Positions 55,144-63,628 of a stretch of 64,000 nt of DNA are shown piece after piece. The notes under the pieces were generated by a model. The model had not been told where the DNA came from and did no database searches. It saw only the letters and a program-made list of their open reading frames with translations. Position numbers and translations under genes: made by a program. The DNA comes from Pseudomonas sp. W4I3 (GTDB taxonomy: Bacteria > Pseudomonadota > Gammaproteobacteria > Pseudomonadales > Pseudomonadaceae), in NCBI RefSeq assembly GCF_030816195.1, contig NZ_JAUSXS010000001.1, positions 1,821,501 through 1,885,500 on the forward strand. The letters run 5' to 3'. The stretch's first letter is position 1. Each line of letters opens with the position of its first letter.

Positions 55144-56530
55144 CGTATTGGTGGTGGACGACGAGCCCAAGCTCTGTGACCTGTTGTCGTCCGCCCTGAG
55201 CCAGAACGGCATTCAGGTGTTTACCGCCGGTAATGGCCTGCACGCGCTCAAGGTGCTGGAGCAGGAGGACATCGACCTGGTCATCAGCGACTGGCGCATG
55301 CCGGGCATGGACGGGCCGGCGTTGCTGGCCGAGATCAAGCAGCGCTACCCGCACTTGCCGGTGATCGTGATGACGGCCTACAGCACGGTGAAAAATGCCG
55401 TGCAGTCGATGCGCAATGGCGCCTACGACTACATTGCCAAGCCGTTCGATATCGACGAGCTGGACATCACCGTGGCCAAGGCCCTGCAGTTTCGCGACAT
55501 CATGCGTGACAACGCGCGCCTGCGTGCCGAGCTGGATGAACATGCACAGTTCGACAGCCTGGTGGGTGACAGCCCGGCGTTTCGCAAAGTGCTGCAAGCG
55601 GTGGACTCGGTGCGCGACAGTAGCGCCACCATCCTGCTGACCGGCGAAAGCGGGACCGGCAAGGAAATGGTCGCCCGCGCTATCCACAAGCATGGCAGCC
55701 GCGCCGACCAGCCGTTCGTGGCGGTCAATTGCGCGGCGATTCCCGAAGGTTTGCTGGAAAGCGAGATGTTCGGTCATCGCAAAGGCGCCTTCACCGGCGC
55801 TGTGGCCGACCGGGTAGGGCGCTTCATGCAGGCCGACAAGGGCACGCTGTTTCTGGATGAAGTCGGCGATATGCCGTTGGCCTTGCAAGCCAAGATCCTG
55901 CGCGCCCTGCAGGAGCGGGTGATCGAACCGGTGGGAGACCCCCGCGAGCGCAAGGTGGACGTTCGGGTGATCGCTGCGACCAATAAGAACCTGCTGGACG
56001 CGGTGGCCAACAAGGAGTTTCGCGAAGACCTTTATTACCGCCTGAATGTATTCCCGATTCCGCTGCCGGCCCTGCGCGAGCGTATGGAAGACATCGCGCC
56101 GCTGGCCCGGCACTTCGCGCGCACCCTCAGCGCGACGGCCGGCAAACGCGTCACCGGATTCAGCGCCGAAGCCTTGCAGGCCATGGCGGCGTACCACTGG
56201 CCGGGCAATATCCGCGAGCTGCAAAACTGTGTGGAGCGGGCGACTATCGTGGCTGCTTCGCCGGTGATCGAAGATATCGATTTGCCGGGTTACCTGTTTG
56301 CCTCTCGGCCTGCCGAGGCTGGCGCGGCGACGATCCTGAGTGATGGGCCGGGCGTGCCGCAGGATCTGGATGCGGCGCTGGCGGAAGTGGAGAAAGCCTA
56401 CATTCTGGCGGCGTTGCACGAGAGCAACGGCGTGCAGGCAGCGGCGGCGGCGAAGATCGGGATTTCGGAGAGGAGCTTCTGGTATCGCCTGAAAAAGCTC
56501 GGTATTCAAGTCGACAAAATAGTCCGCTGA
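55133..56530 (+). CDS. NtrC-family sigma-54-dependent response regulator
   Basis: This 465-residue protein has a receiver (LVVDDEPKL, phospho-Asp 53 in ISDWRMPGMDG, Lys in AKPFD), an AAA+ domain with Walker A GESGTGKE, an intact GAFTGA loop (about residue 217) and Walker B GTLFLDEVGDMP, and a Fis-type helix-turn-helix at the C-terminus (AAAAKIGISERSFWYRLKKLGI). It should activate a -24/-12 promoter from distant sites. The operon it belongs to has both. Starts at ATG 55133 inside the end of the kinase gene. Confidence 0.9.
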   Translation: MTHNVLVVDDEPKLCDLLSSALSQNGIQVFTAGNGLHALKVLEQEDIDLVISDWRMPGMDGPALLAEIKQRYPHLPVIVMTAYSTVKNAVQSMRNGAYDYIAKPFDIDELDITVAKALQFRDIMRDNARLRAELDEHAQFDSLVGDSPAFRKVLQAVDSVRDSSATILLTGESGTGKEMVARAIHKHGSRADQPFVAVNCAAIPEGLLESEMFGHRKGAFTGAVADRVGRFMQADKGTLFLDEVGDMPLALQAKILRALQERVIEPVGDPRERKVDVRVIAATNKNLLDAVANKEFREDLYYRLNVFPIPLPALRERMEDIAPLARHFARTLSATAGKRVTGFSAEALQAMAAYHWPGNIRELQNCVERATIVAASPVIEDIDLPGYLFASRPAEAGAATILSDGPGVPQDLDAALAEVEKAYILAALHESNGVQAAAAAKIGISERSFWYRLKKLGIQVDKIVR

Positions 56531-56532
56531 CT

Positions 56533-57542
56533 GTGATCAAACTGTGGGAGGGGGCTTGCTCCCGATAGCGGTGTATCAGCCACCGATGTATTGACTGACC
56601 CACCGCCATCGGGGGCAAGCCCCCTCCCACATTTTTAAATGAGTTGTGTCAGATGTGGAGGCGTACCGCTTGAGGCAGCAGGCAAATCGACAAAGTTGTC
56701 GCTGACACACCGTGATCAAACTGTGGGAGGGGGCTTGCTCCCGATAGCGGTGTATCAGCCACAGATTCGTTGACTGACCCACCGCCATCGGGGGCAAGCC
56801 CCCTCCCACAGTTTTGACTGAGTTGTGTCAGGTGTGGAGGCGTACCGCTTGAGGCAGCAGGCAAATCGACAAAGTTGTCGCTGACACACTGTGATCAAAC
56901 TGTGGGAGGGGGCTTGCTCCCGATAGCGGTGTATCAGCCACCGATTCGTTGACTGACCCACCGCCATCGGGGGCAAGCCCCTCCCACATTTTTGACTGAG
57001 TTGTGTCAGGTGTGGAGGCGTACCGCTTGAGGCAGCAGGCAAATCGACAAAGTTGTCGCTGACACACCGTGATCAAACTGTGGGAGGGGGCTTGCTCCCG
57101 ATAGCGTTGTATCAGCCACCGATGTATTGACTGACTCACCGCCATCGGGAGCAAGCCCCCTCCCACATTTTTGACTGAGTTGTGTCAGGTGTGGAGGCGT
57201 ACCGCTTGAGGCAGCAGGCAAATCGACAAAGTTGTCGCTGACACACCGTGATCAAACTGTGGGAGGGGGCTTGCTCCCGATAGCGGTGTATCAGCCACCG
57301 ATGTATTGACTGACCCACCGCCATCGGGAGCAAGCCCCCTCCCACATTTTTGACTGAGTTGTGTCAGGTGTGGAGGCGTACCGCTTGAGGCAGCAGGCAA
57401 ATCGACAAAGTTGTCGCTGACACACTGTGATCAAACTGTGGGAGGGGGCTTGCTCCCGATAGCGGTGTATCAGCCACCGATGTATTGACTGACCCACCGC
57501 CATCGGGAGCAAGCCCCCTCCCACAGTTTTGACTGTGTTGGG
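56533..57542. repeat. tandem array of six REPINs with conserved spacers
   Basis: Six GTGGGAGGGGGCTTGC-type REPINs start at about 56543, 56722, 56901, 57079, 57258 and 57437, a period of 179 bases (178 once, because the third copy has lost one C in the right arm). Five almost identical spacers contain TGTGTCAG...CTGACACA as outer inverted repeats, an internal hairpin CGACAA-AG-TTGTCG, and about 20 bases (TGTGGAGGCGTACC) that match the 3' end of the adjacent glpM gene. Peptides readable across the units are repeat artefacts. Confidence 0.92.
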
Positions 57543-57881
57543 TCAGCTGTGGAGGCGTACCCAGAGGCTTACCAGCACGGTGGCTGCCATCAACCAGGCC
57601 ACCGCTGCCACGGCCAGTGATGCCTCCAGCCGCATCCGGTCCACCATCACATACAACGTCGCCAGGTACACAAAGTACGGAATGATCGACCACATCCCAA
57701 ACACGATGGTGGTCTTCAAATCCTCGACCGAGCGGCCCTTGCCGACGATGTAATGAGCGATCAGCGCAAAGGTCGGAAACAGCGGCACCAGGCCTGCGAT
57801 GTAATAGTTTCTGGTCTTGGCCAATGCGGCCAGAATCAGCACCACCGCCGCGCCGAGGGCGGCTTTCACGAACAGATCCAT
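57543..57881 (-). CDS. glpM: GlpM family membrane protein
   Basis: This 112-residue protein has three to four helices (AALGAAVVLILAALA, YYIAGLVPLFPTFALIAHYIVG, TTIVFGMWSIIPYFVYLATLYVMV, ALSAVAAV-like C-terminal helix) and the GlpM hallmark GLVPLFPTFALIAHYIVGKGRS. In P. aeruginosa GlpM is needed for full alginate production in glycerol-metabolism mutants; the molecular role is unclear. Its start overlaps the aauR stop by 1 base. The last codons (VRLHS) lie in sequence that recurs in the neighbouring REPIN array, so the C-terminus may have been reshaped by repeat expansion. Confidence 0.85.
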   Translation of the reverse strand: MDLFVKAALGAAVVLILAALAKTRNYYIAGLVPLFPTFALIAHYIVGKGRSVEDLKTTIVFGMWSIIPYFVYLATLYVMVDRMRLEASLAVAAVAWLMAATVLVSLWVRLHS

Positions 57882-59218
57882 CAGTGACTCAACCCATATT
57901 TCTTGACCTTATCGAACAGCGTGGTCTTGGCCATCCCCAGTTCCTGGCTGGCCTGGGTCAGGTTGCCGCCGCTGCGTTGCAGGGCATCAACGAGCAGGTT
58001 GCGCTCGAAGGCTTCTACCGCCTCGGTAAAGGCCAAGCCATGGGTGCTGCCGCCAGTGCCGGTTTTCTTGAAGGCGGGCAGGCCCAGGGCGAAACGTTCG
58101 GCGACGTTGCGCAGTTCGCGCACGTTGCCGGGCCAGTCGTGGCTCATCAGGCTCGACAGGGTCTGGTTGTCCAGCTCCGGCGCGGTGCGATCAAAACGCA
58201 GTGAGGATTGCTGCAGGAAGTGTTCGAACAACTGCAGGATATCTTCACGGCGCTCGCGCAGGGGCGGCAGTTCAAGGGTGACCACGTTGAGGCGGTAGTA
58301 CAGGTCACTGCGGAATTGGCTGGCGCGGCTCAGTTCGTCGAGGTCGGACTTGGTGGCGGCGATCACCCGGCAATCCACGGCCACGCTCTGGTTCGAACCC
58401 AGGCGTTCGAGGGTGCGTTCCTGCAGCACCCGCAGCAGTTTGATCTGCAGGTTGATCGGCATGCTTTCCACTTCATCGAGAAACAACGTGCCCTCGTGGG
58501 CGTGCTCGATCTTGCCGATGCGGCGCTTGCCGGCGCCCGTAAACGCATTGGCTTCGTGGCCGAAGATCTCGCTTTCGAACAGGTTCTCCGGCAGCCCACC
58601 GCAGTTCAGTGCGACGAACTGATGGGAGTGGCGCCGGCTGAAATCATGCAGGCAACGCGCGACCAGCTCCTTGCCGGTGCCGGTTTCGCCTTCGATCAGC
58701 ACGTTGGCCGAGGTATCGGCGACGTTGGCGATCAATTCGCGCAGGTTTTGCATCGCTGGTGAGCGACCGATGATGCGGCCCTCCAACGAATCGCGCTCGG
58801 CCAACTGGCGCCGCAACGACCAGACTTCCCGCGCCAGTGCGCGCTGTTCAAGGGCACGACGGGCCACTTCCACCAGGCGCTCGGGGGAGAAGGGTTTTTC
58901 CATGAAGTCGTAGGCGCCATTGCGCATCGCGCCGACGGCCATGGAAATGTCGCCATGCCCGGTGATCAGCACCACCGGCAGGCTTTTATCCAGCGCCTTG
59001 AGACGGGTGAGCAACGCCAAGCCATCAATGCCTGGCAGGCGGATATCGCTGATGACAATGCCGGCGAAATTTTCGCCGATGTGCGTCAACGCTTCTTCGG
59101 CACTGCCCACGCCGACGCTGTGAATGTCTTCCAGCGCCAATGCCTGCTGGCAACCCAGCAGCACATGGGGGTCATCCTCGACGATCAGGACGGTGAGGTC
59201 TTGGGGTTCAATATTCAT
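57881..59218 (-). CDS. aauR: sigma-54-dependent response regulator AauR (acidic amino acid utilisation)
   Basis: This 445-residue DctD-type activator has a receiver (LIVEDDPHV, phospho-Asp 58 in VISDIRLPGIDG), AAA+ with GETGTGKE, Walker B GTLFLDEVESMP, and Fis helix-turn-helix (GGNLTQASQELGMAKTTLFDKVKKYGL). The loop that normally reads GAFTGA reads NAFTGA (HEANAFTGAGKRRIG). Position next to aauS and the aat ABC genes matches the P. putida system that induces glutamate/aspartate uptake and glutaminase genes. It overlaps the kinase gene by 4 bases. Confidence 0.88.
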   Translation of the reverse strand: MNIEPQDLTVLIVEDDPHVLLGCQQALALEDIHSVGVGSAEEALTHIGENFAGIVISDIRLPGIDGLALLTRLKALDKSLPVVLITGHGDISMAVGAMRNGAYDFMEKPFSPERLVEVARRALEQRALAREVWSLRRQLAERDSLEGRIIGRSPAMQNLRELIANVADTSANVLIEGETGTGKELVARCLHDFSRRHSHQFVALNCGGLPENLFESEIFGHEANAFTGAGKRRIGKIEHAHEGTLFLDEVESMPINLQIKLLRVLQERTLERLGSNQSVAVDCRVIAATKSDLDELSRASQFRSDLYYRLNVVTLELPPLRERREDILQLFEHFLQQSSLRFDRTAPELDNQTLSSLMSHDWPGNVRELRNVAERFALGLPAFKKTGTGGSTHGLAFTEAVEAFERNLLVDALQRSGGNLTQASQELGMAKTTLFDKVKKYGLSH

Positions 59219-61116
59219 GTCGACTCAACTTTTTCAGCGCCCGCCAGCGGCAGGTTCAGGACAAACGCGGTACCACCACTGGCCGGATGCTCCACGGCCA
59301 GGCTGCCGCCGGTGGCCGCGGCGAGGCTGGCGGACAGGGTCAGGCCCAGGCCCAGGCCTTGCTCGCCGGGTTTGGTGGTAAAGAAAGGTTCGAACAGATG
59401 CTTGCGCGCCTCAGGGTCGATGCCATGGCCGTTGTCGCGCACCAGCAGGCGATATCTGCCCTCGGCATTCTGACCTTCCAGCCACAACTGCGGCGCCGGT
59501 TGCGCCTGCATCGCATCCAGCGCGTTGCCGATCAGGTTGACCAGGATCTGCTCCAGGCGCGTCTGGTCGATCTGCAATTGGGCTGGGCTGAAATCACGGT
59601 GCACGGTCAGGGGCAGGCTGTCCAGGCGCGCGCCAAGCACCTGGAACGCGGCGTCCACGGCCTTGGCCAGGTTCGCTTCGCCCTGGTCGTCACCGCGCCG
59701 GGCAAACGAGCGCAGGCTGGCGGTGATGCGGCCCATGCGGTCGATCAGTTCGTTGATGGTCTTGAGGTTGGTGCTGGCGGTGTCCAGGGCGCCGCGTTCG
59801 AGGAAGCGCACGGTGTTGCCGGACAGGGTGCGCAGCGCGGCCAGGGGTTGGTTCAATTCGTGGGCGATGCTGGTGGACATTTGACCGATCGCCGCGAGTT
59901 TGCCGGCCTGCACCAATTCGTCCTGGGCGCGGCGCAAGGTCTCTTCGGCCTGGCGCCGTTCGCGGATCTGGCCTTTGAGACGTTCATTGCTGGCGCGCAG
60001 GTCGGCGGTGCGTTCGGCAATCCGTCGCTCCAGTTGGCTGTTGGCTTCCTGCAGGGCTTCGCGCGCGGCGAGGCGGGTGGCGATGACCTTGCGCCGCTCG
60101 TTCCAGGCAATCAGCAAGAACGCGACCAGGCCAAACGCGACGGCCACCAGAATGCCCTGGTTGATCGCGGCGCGGCGCAGTTCATTGAGCGGTGTGAGCA
60201 GGGTGAAGTTCCAGGGTGTGTCGTTCAATGGCCGGGTCTGTGCCAGGTAGCTGGCTTCGTGCTTGTCGCTGGCCACTTCGCTGTTGGCTGGGAAGGTCAG
60301 CTTTTCGCTGCCTTCGTTCAAGCGCTCGCGGGCCAGGGGCTCCAAGGCGCTCAGCGTCGCCCAGTAATATTGCAGGCTGTGCGCCAGTCGGTCCTTGGTG
60401 TCATCGCTCAAAGGGCGCACGGCCTTGAGGCGGCGAGCCGGGTCACTGGACAGAATGATGATGCCGTTTTCGTCGCTCACGAAGGCTTCGAGGCGCGCGC
60501 GTTGCCAGCGCTCCTCAAGCGCCTCCAGGCGCACCTTGACCACGGCGACGCCGATGATTTTGCCGTGCTCTTCCAGACCGTGGGCCAGGTAGTAGCCGGG
60601 TTCGCCGTTGGTGCTGCCGATGCCGTAGAAGCGACCGGGCTGGCCGCGTACGGCGTTCTGGAAATAGGCGCGAAAGGACAGGTCTTCACCCTGGTAACTG
60701 TCTACGTCGCGCCAGTTACTGGTGGCCAGCACGCGACCGGTGGTGTCCATCACGTAGATGGCACGGCTGCGGCTGCGACGGTTCAAGCCTTCGAGGTAAT
60801 CGTTGACGGTCTTGCGGGTTTCCTGGTTGGGGTCGGCCAGGAGCAGGGAAACGCTGGTTTCCAGCTCGAGCAGGCTGGGCAGGTAGGTGTATTTGCTCAG
60901 TTCGCTTTCGACGGTACGGGCGTGCAACTCCAACTGGCGTTCGCCGTTGTCGCTGAGGGTGCGGATGCCATAGTACTCACTGACCCAGAAGCCGATATAA
61001 CCCAAGCCGATCATCAGGGCGATGATCAACGGCGGCAGGAACAGTTGGCGTATCAGGCGAGGCTTCACGGCAAGTGATGGCGGCGCAGCGCGATAGGGGT
61101 TGGGGTCGCATTTCAT
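59215..61116 (-). CDS. aauS: sensor histidine kinase AauS
   Basis: This 633-residue DctB-like kinase has a first helix (FLPPLIIALMIGLGYIGFWV, about residues 27-46), a periplasmic double-PAS/dCache sensor (about 50-320), a second helix (ILVAVAFGLVAFLLIAW), a coiled coil, and the H-box AIGQMSTSIAHELNQPLAALRTLSGN. The HATPase has NLIGNALDAMQ, DNGHGIDPEA and GLGLGLTLSASLAAATGG. It probably senses periplasmic glutamate/aspartate and phosphorylates AauR. ATG 61116 has AAGG 8 bases upstream; a GTG codon directly before it is the alternative. A REPIN lies upstream. Confidence 0.88.
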   Translation of the reverse strand: MKCDPNPYRAAPPSLAVKPRLIRQLFLPPLIIALMIGLGYIGFWVSEYYGIRTLSDNGERQLELHARTVESELSKYTYLPSLLELETSVSLLLADPNQETRKTVNDYLEGLNRRSRSRAIYVMDTTGRVLATSNWRDVDSYQGEDLSFRAYFQNAVRGQPGRFYGIGSTNGEPGYYLAHGLEEHGKIIGVAVVKVRLEALEERWQRARLEAFVSDENGIIILSSDPARRLKAVRPLSDDTKDRLAHSLQYYWATLSALEPLARERLNEGSEKLTFPANSEVASDKHEASYLAQTRPLNDTPWNFTLLTPLNELRRAAINQGILVAVAFGLVAFLLIAWNERRKVIATRLAAREALQEANSQLERRIAERTADLRASNERLKGQIRERRQAEETLRRAQDELVQAGKLAAIGQMSTSIAHELNQPLAALRTLSGNTVRFLERGALDTASTNLKTINELIDRMGRITASLRSFARRGDDQGEANLAKAVDAAFQVLGARLDSLPLTVHRDFSPAQLQIDQTRLEQILVNLIGNALDAMQAQPAPQLWLEGQNAEGRYRLLVRDNGHGIDPEARKHLFEPFFTTKPGEQGLGLGLTLSASLAAATGGSLAVEHPASGGTAFVLNLPLAGAEKVEST

Positions 61117-61162
61117 CACAGATGCCTTGGGTCAACCAGCGCTGCCGGCCTGTGCGGTCCAG

Positions 61163-61250
61163 GTGGGAGGGGGCTTGCCCCCGATTGCAGTGCGTCAGTC
61201 GGTATATCTATCGCTGATGTACCGCTATCGGGGGCAAGCCCCCTCCCACA
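61163..61250. repeat. REPIN (GTGGGAGGGGGCTTGC family)
   Basis: Complete inverted pair in the gap between aatP and aauS. It marks the likely end of the aat transcript and start of the aau unit. Confidence 0.9.
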
Positions 61251-61285
61251 TGGGTCCGGTTTCTACAGTTGGTGCTGTGTAGTAC

Positions 61286-62020
61286 TCAGTGCTGCAGGAT
61301 TTTCTCAAGGAAGTGCTGCGCGCGTTCCGAGCGGGCGCTGATGTCGCCGAAGAACTCTTCTTTGGGGCAGTCTTCGATGATCTTGCCGGCGTCCATGAAA
61401 ATCACGCGGTCGGCCACTTTGCGGGCGAAGCCCATTTCGTGGGTCACGCACATCATGGTCATGCCTTCCTGGGCCAGTTGCACCATCACGTCCAGCACCT
61501 CATTGACCATTTCCGGGTCCAGCGCCGAGGTCGGTTCGTCGAACAGCATGACGATCGGGTCCATGGCCAGGGCGCGGGCAATGGCCACACGTTGTTGCTG
61601 ACCACCGGACAGTTGGCCAGGGTGCTTGTGGGCGTGTGCCGACAGGCCTACGCGCTCCAGCAGTTGCAGGCCTTTCTGGGTGGCTTCTTCCTTGCTGCGG
61701 CCGAGCACCTTGATCTGCGCGATGGTCAGGTTTTCGGTGATGGTCAGGTGCGGGAACAGCTCGAAGTGCTGGAACACCATGCCCACGCGCGAGCGCAGTT
61801 TTGGCAGGTTGGTCTTCGGGTCGGCGATGGAAGTGCCGTCCACGACCACGTCGCCTTTCTGGAACGGTTCCAGCGCGTTGACGCACTTGATCAGAGTGGA
61901 TTTGCCCGAGCCGGACGGCCCGCACACCACGATCACTTCGCCTTTTTTGACCTCGGTGCTGCAGTCGGTCAGCACCTGGAAGTCGCCATACCACTTGTTG
62001 ATGTTCTTGATAGAGATCAT
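61286..62020 (-). CDS. aatP: acidic amino acid ABC transporter ATP-binding protein AatP
   Basis: This 244-residue ATPase has Walker [10 protein letters not shown] (about residues 34-42), signature LSGGQQQR, Walker [15 protein letters not shown] and the H-loop in [17 protein letters not shown]. It is the polar amino acid family (GlnQ/GltL type), energising glutamate/aspartate import. Overlaps aatM by 4 bases. Homologous to GltL of E. coli. Confidence 0.93.
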   Translation of the reverse strand: MISIKNINKWYGDFQVLTDCSTEVKKGEVIVVCGPSGSGKSTLIKCVNALEPFQKGDVVVDGTSIADPKTNLPKLRSRVGMVFQHFELFPHLTITENLTIAQIKVLGRSKEEATQKGLQLLERVGLSAHAHKHPGQLSGGQQQRVAIARALAMDPIVMLFDEPTSALDPEMVNEVLDVMVQLAQEGMTMMCVTHEMGFARKVADRVIFMDAGKIIEDCPKEEFFGDISARSERAQHFLEKILQH

Positions 62021-62688
62021 ACGGCAAACCTTTTTTGCAGACGCTTGACCAGCAGCGAGGCGGAAAAGCTGATGATGAAGTAGACGACACCGGCGAAGAT
62101 CAGGAACTCATTGGAGCGGCCGATGATGTCGCCGTTGGAGCGGGCGGAGTTGAGGAAGTCCACCAGGCCCACGGTGTAGACCAGCGAAGTGTCTTGGAAC
62201 AGGATGATGCTCTGCTGCAGCAGCAGGGGGGTCATCTTGCGGAACGCCTGCGGCAGGATGATCAGGCGCATGGTCTGGCCGTAGGTCATGCCCATCGCCT
62301 GCGCGGCGGCCATCTGACCCTTGGGGATCGACTGCACGCCGGCCCGCACGATTTCGCAGAAGTACGCCGCTTCGAACATCATGAACGCCACGACGCACGA
62401 GGTGAACGCGCCGATCGGTGTGTCTTCGCCTGTGATCCAGCGCAGCACGAACGGCACCGCCAGGTAGAACCAGGTGATGACCAGCAGCAGCGGGATCGAA
62501 CGGAAGTAGTTCACATAAGCGCCGGCCACACGGGACAGCAGCTTGCTGGACGACAGGCGCATCAGGGCGAGGATGGTACCCAGGATGATGCCGCCGACCA
62601 CGCCCATGACCATCAACTGCAGGGTCATGACCATGCCGTTCCACAGGCCCGGGATCGCGGGGATGATACCGCTGAAATCGAAGTCCAT
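62017..62688 (-). CDS. aatM: acidic amino acid ABC transporter permease AatM
   Basis: This 223-residue membrane protein of the HisM/GltK type has [23 protein letters not shown] and the EAA loop [37 protein letters not shown], which contacts the ATPase. It forms the transmembrane channel with AatQ. Shares its last base with the start region of the aatP gene (4-base overlap) and abuts aatQ (1-base overlap), so the operon is translationally coupled. Confidence 0.92.
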   Translation of the reverse strand: MDFDFSGIIPAIPGLWNGMVMTLQLMVMGVVGGIILGTILALMRLSSSKLLSRVAGAYVNYFRSIPLLLVITWFYLAVPFVLRWITGEDTPIGAFTSCVVAFMMFEAAYFCEIVRAGVQSIPKGQMAAAQAMGMTYGQTMRLIILPQAFRKMTPLLLQQSIILFQDTSLVYTVGLVDFLNSARSNGDIIGRSNEFLIFAGVVYFIISFSASLLVKRLQKRFAV

Positions 62689-63434
62689 TATTTACCCCCC
62701 ACGGAGATCAGGCCGGGCACTGCGACTTTCTTCTCGACCACGCGCATCAGCAGCATCAGGCTCATGTTCAGGGTGAAGTAGATCAGCGTGGCCAGGGTGA
62801 AGGCTTCAAACAGGTTGGCCGAGAACTCGGCGGTCTGCTTGGTTTGCGCCAGCAGTTCCATCAGGCCGATCAAGGACGCCACGGAAGAGTTCTTGAACAC
62901 GTTGAGGAATTCGGAGGTAAGCGGCGGAATGATGATGCGGTAGGCCTGAGGCAGCAGCACGTTCCAGTAGATCTGTGGCAGCTTGAAGCCCATGGCGCGC
63001 GCGGCAGACTCCTGGCCGCGTGGCAGCGCCTGGATGCCGGTGCGCACTTGTTCACACACACGGGCAGCGGTGAACAGGCCCAGGCACACGACGACGCTCA
63101 GGTAGGCCGAGGTGGTCGGGTTCAGGTCTTGTTTGTACCAGTCCTGCAGGTTCTGCGGCAGCATGTCCGGTACCAGGAAGTACCAGATGAACAGCTGAAC
63201 CAGCAGCGGCACGTTACGAAACAGTTCCACGTAGCAGGTCGCGATGCCCGATACGATGCGGTTTGGTACGGTGCGCATGACCCCCAGAATGGAGCCCAGC
63301 AGCAAGGCGATAATCCATGCCACGACAGCGATGGCGATGGTCCAGCCCAGGCCGGCGATGTACCAGTCGAGATAAGTCTCGCTGCCAACGCCGGTGGACT
63401 TGAAGAACACGCCCCAGTCCCAGTTGTAATTCAT
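62688..63434 (-). CDS. aatQ: acidic amino acid ABC transporter permease AatQ
   Basis: This 248-residue permease of the GltJ type has helices WTIAIAVVAWIIALLLGSILGVMR and LVQLFIWYFLVPDMLP, with the EAA loop EQVRTGIQALPRGQESAARAMGFKLPQIYWNVLLPQA. The start ATG 63434 is chosen from the family N-terminus MNYNWDWGVFF; the frame runs 29 codons further upstream without similarity. Separated from aatJ by 194 bases holding a hairpin. Confidence 0.92.
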   Translation of the reverse strand: MNYNWDWGVFFKSTGVGSETYLDWYIAGLGWTIAIAVVAWIIALLLGSILGVMRTVPNRIVSGIATCYVELFRNVPLLVQLFIWYFLVPDMLPQNLQDWYKQDLNPTTSAYLSVVVCLGLFTAARVCEQVRTGIQALPRGQESAARAMGFKLPQIYWNVLLPQAYRIIIPPLTSEFLNVFKNSSVASLIGLMELLAQTKQTAEFSANLFEAFTLATLIYFTLNMSLMLLMRVVEKKVAVPGLISVGGK

Positions 63435-63583
63435 TAGGGTCTCCCCTCGAGATCGATCGATGTACAAGCACCCGCTTGGGGAAGGTCCGTCCCCACCTGA
63501 CGTTGAACGCCAGGCACACACGATCGGCTCGAAAACCGCCAGGTCGAGTGTTCCAAGTTAAAGCCAGCAGGTAATTACAGACG

Positions 63584-63609
63584 CCTGGGGGAGGTTTGGC
63601 TCCCCCAGG
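63584..63609. terminator. intercistronic hairpin between aatJ and aatQ
   Basis: CCTGGGGGAG and CTCCCCCAGG form a perfect 10-base stem with a 6-base loop, 20 bases after the aatJ stop on the minus strand. No T-run follows, so it is more likely to stabilise the aatJ message or reduce read-through than to terminate fully. This fits the excess of binding protein over permease typical of such operons. Confidence 0.7.
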
Positions 63610-63628
63610 AGATAAGGTTAGATCAGTG

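Noticed and set aside
56576..57524. Series of overlapping minus-strand reading frames with repeated peptides
   Set aside because: They follow the 179-base REPIN period exactly (GGGLPPMAVGQS-type peptides come from REP arms). No ribosome-binding sites or codon bias; artefacts of the repeat. The same holds at 32227-32989.
56533..57542. Possible CRISPR array
   Set aside because: Both the 90-base palindromic part and the spacer are repeated almost identically; spacers are not unique and no cas genes are present.
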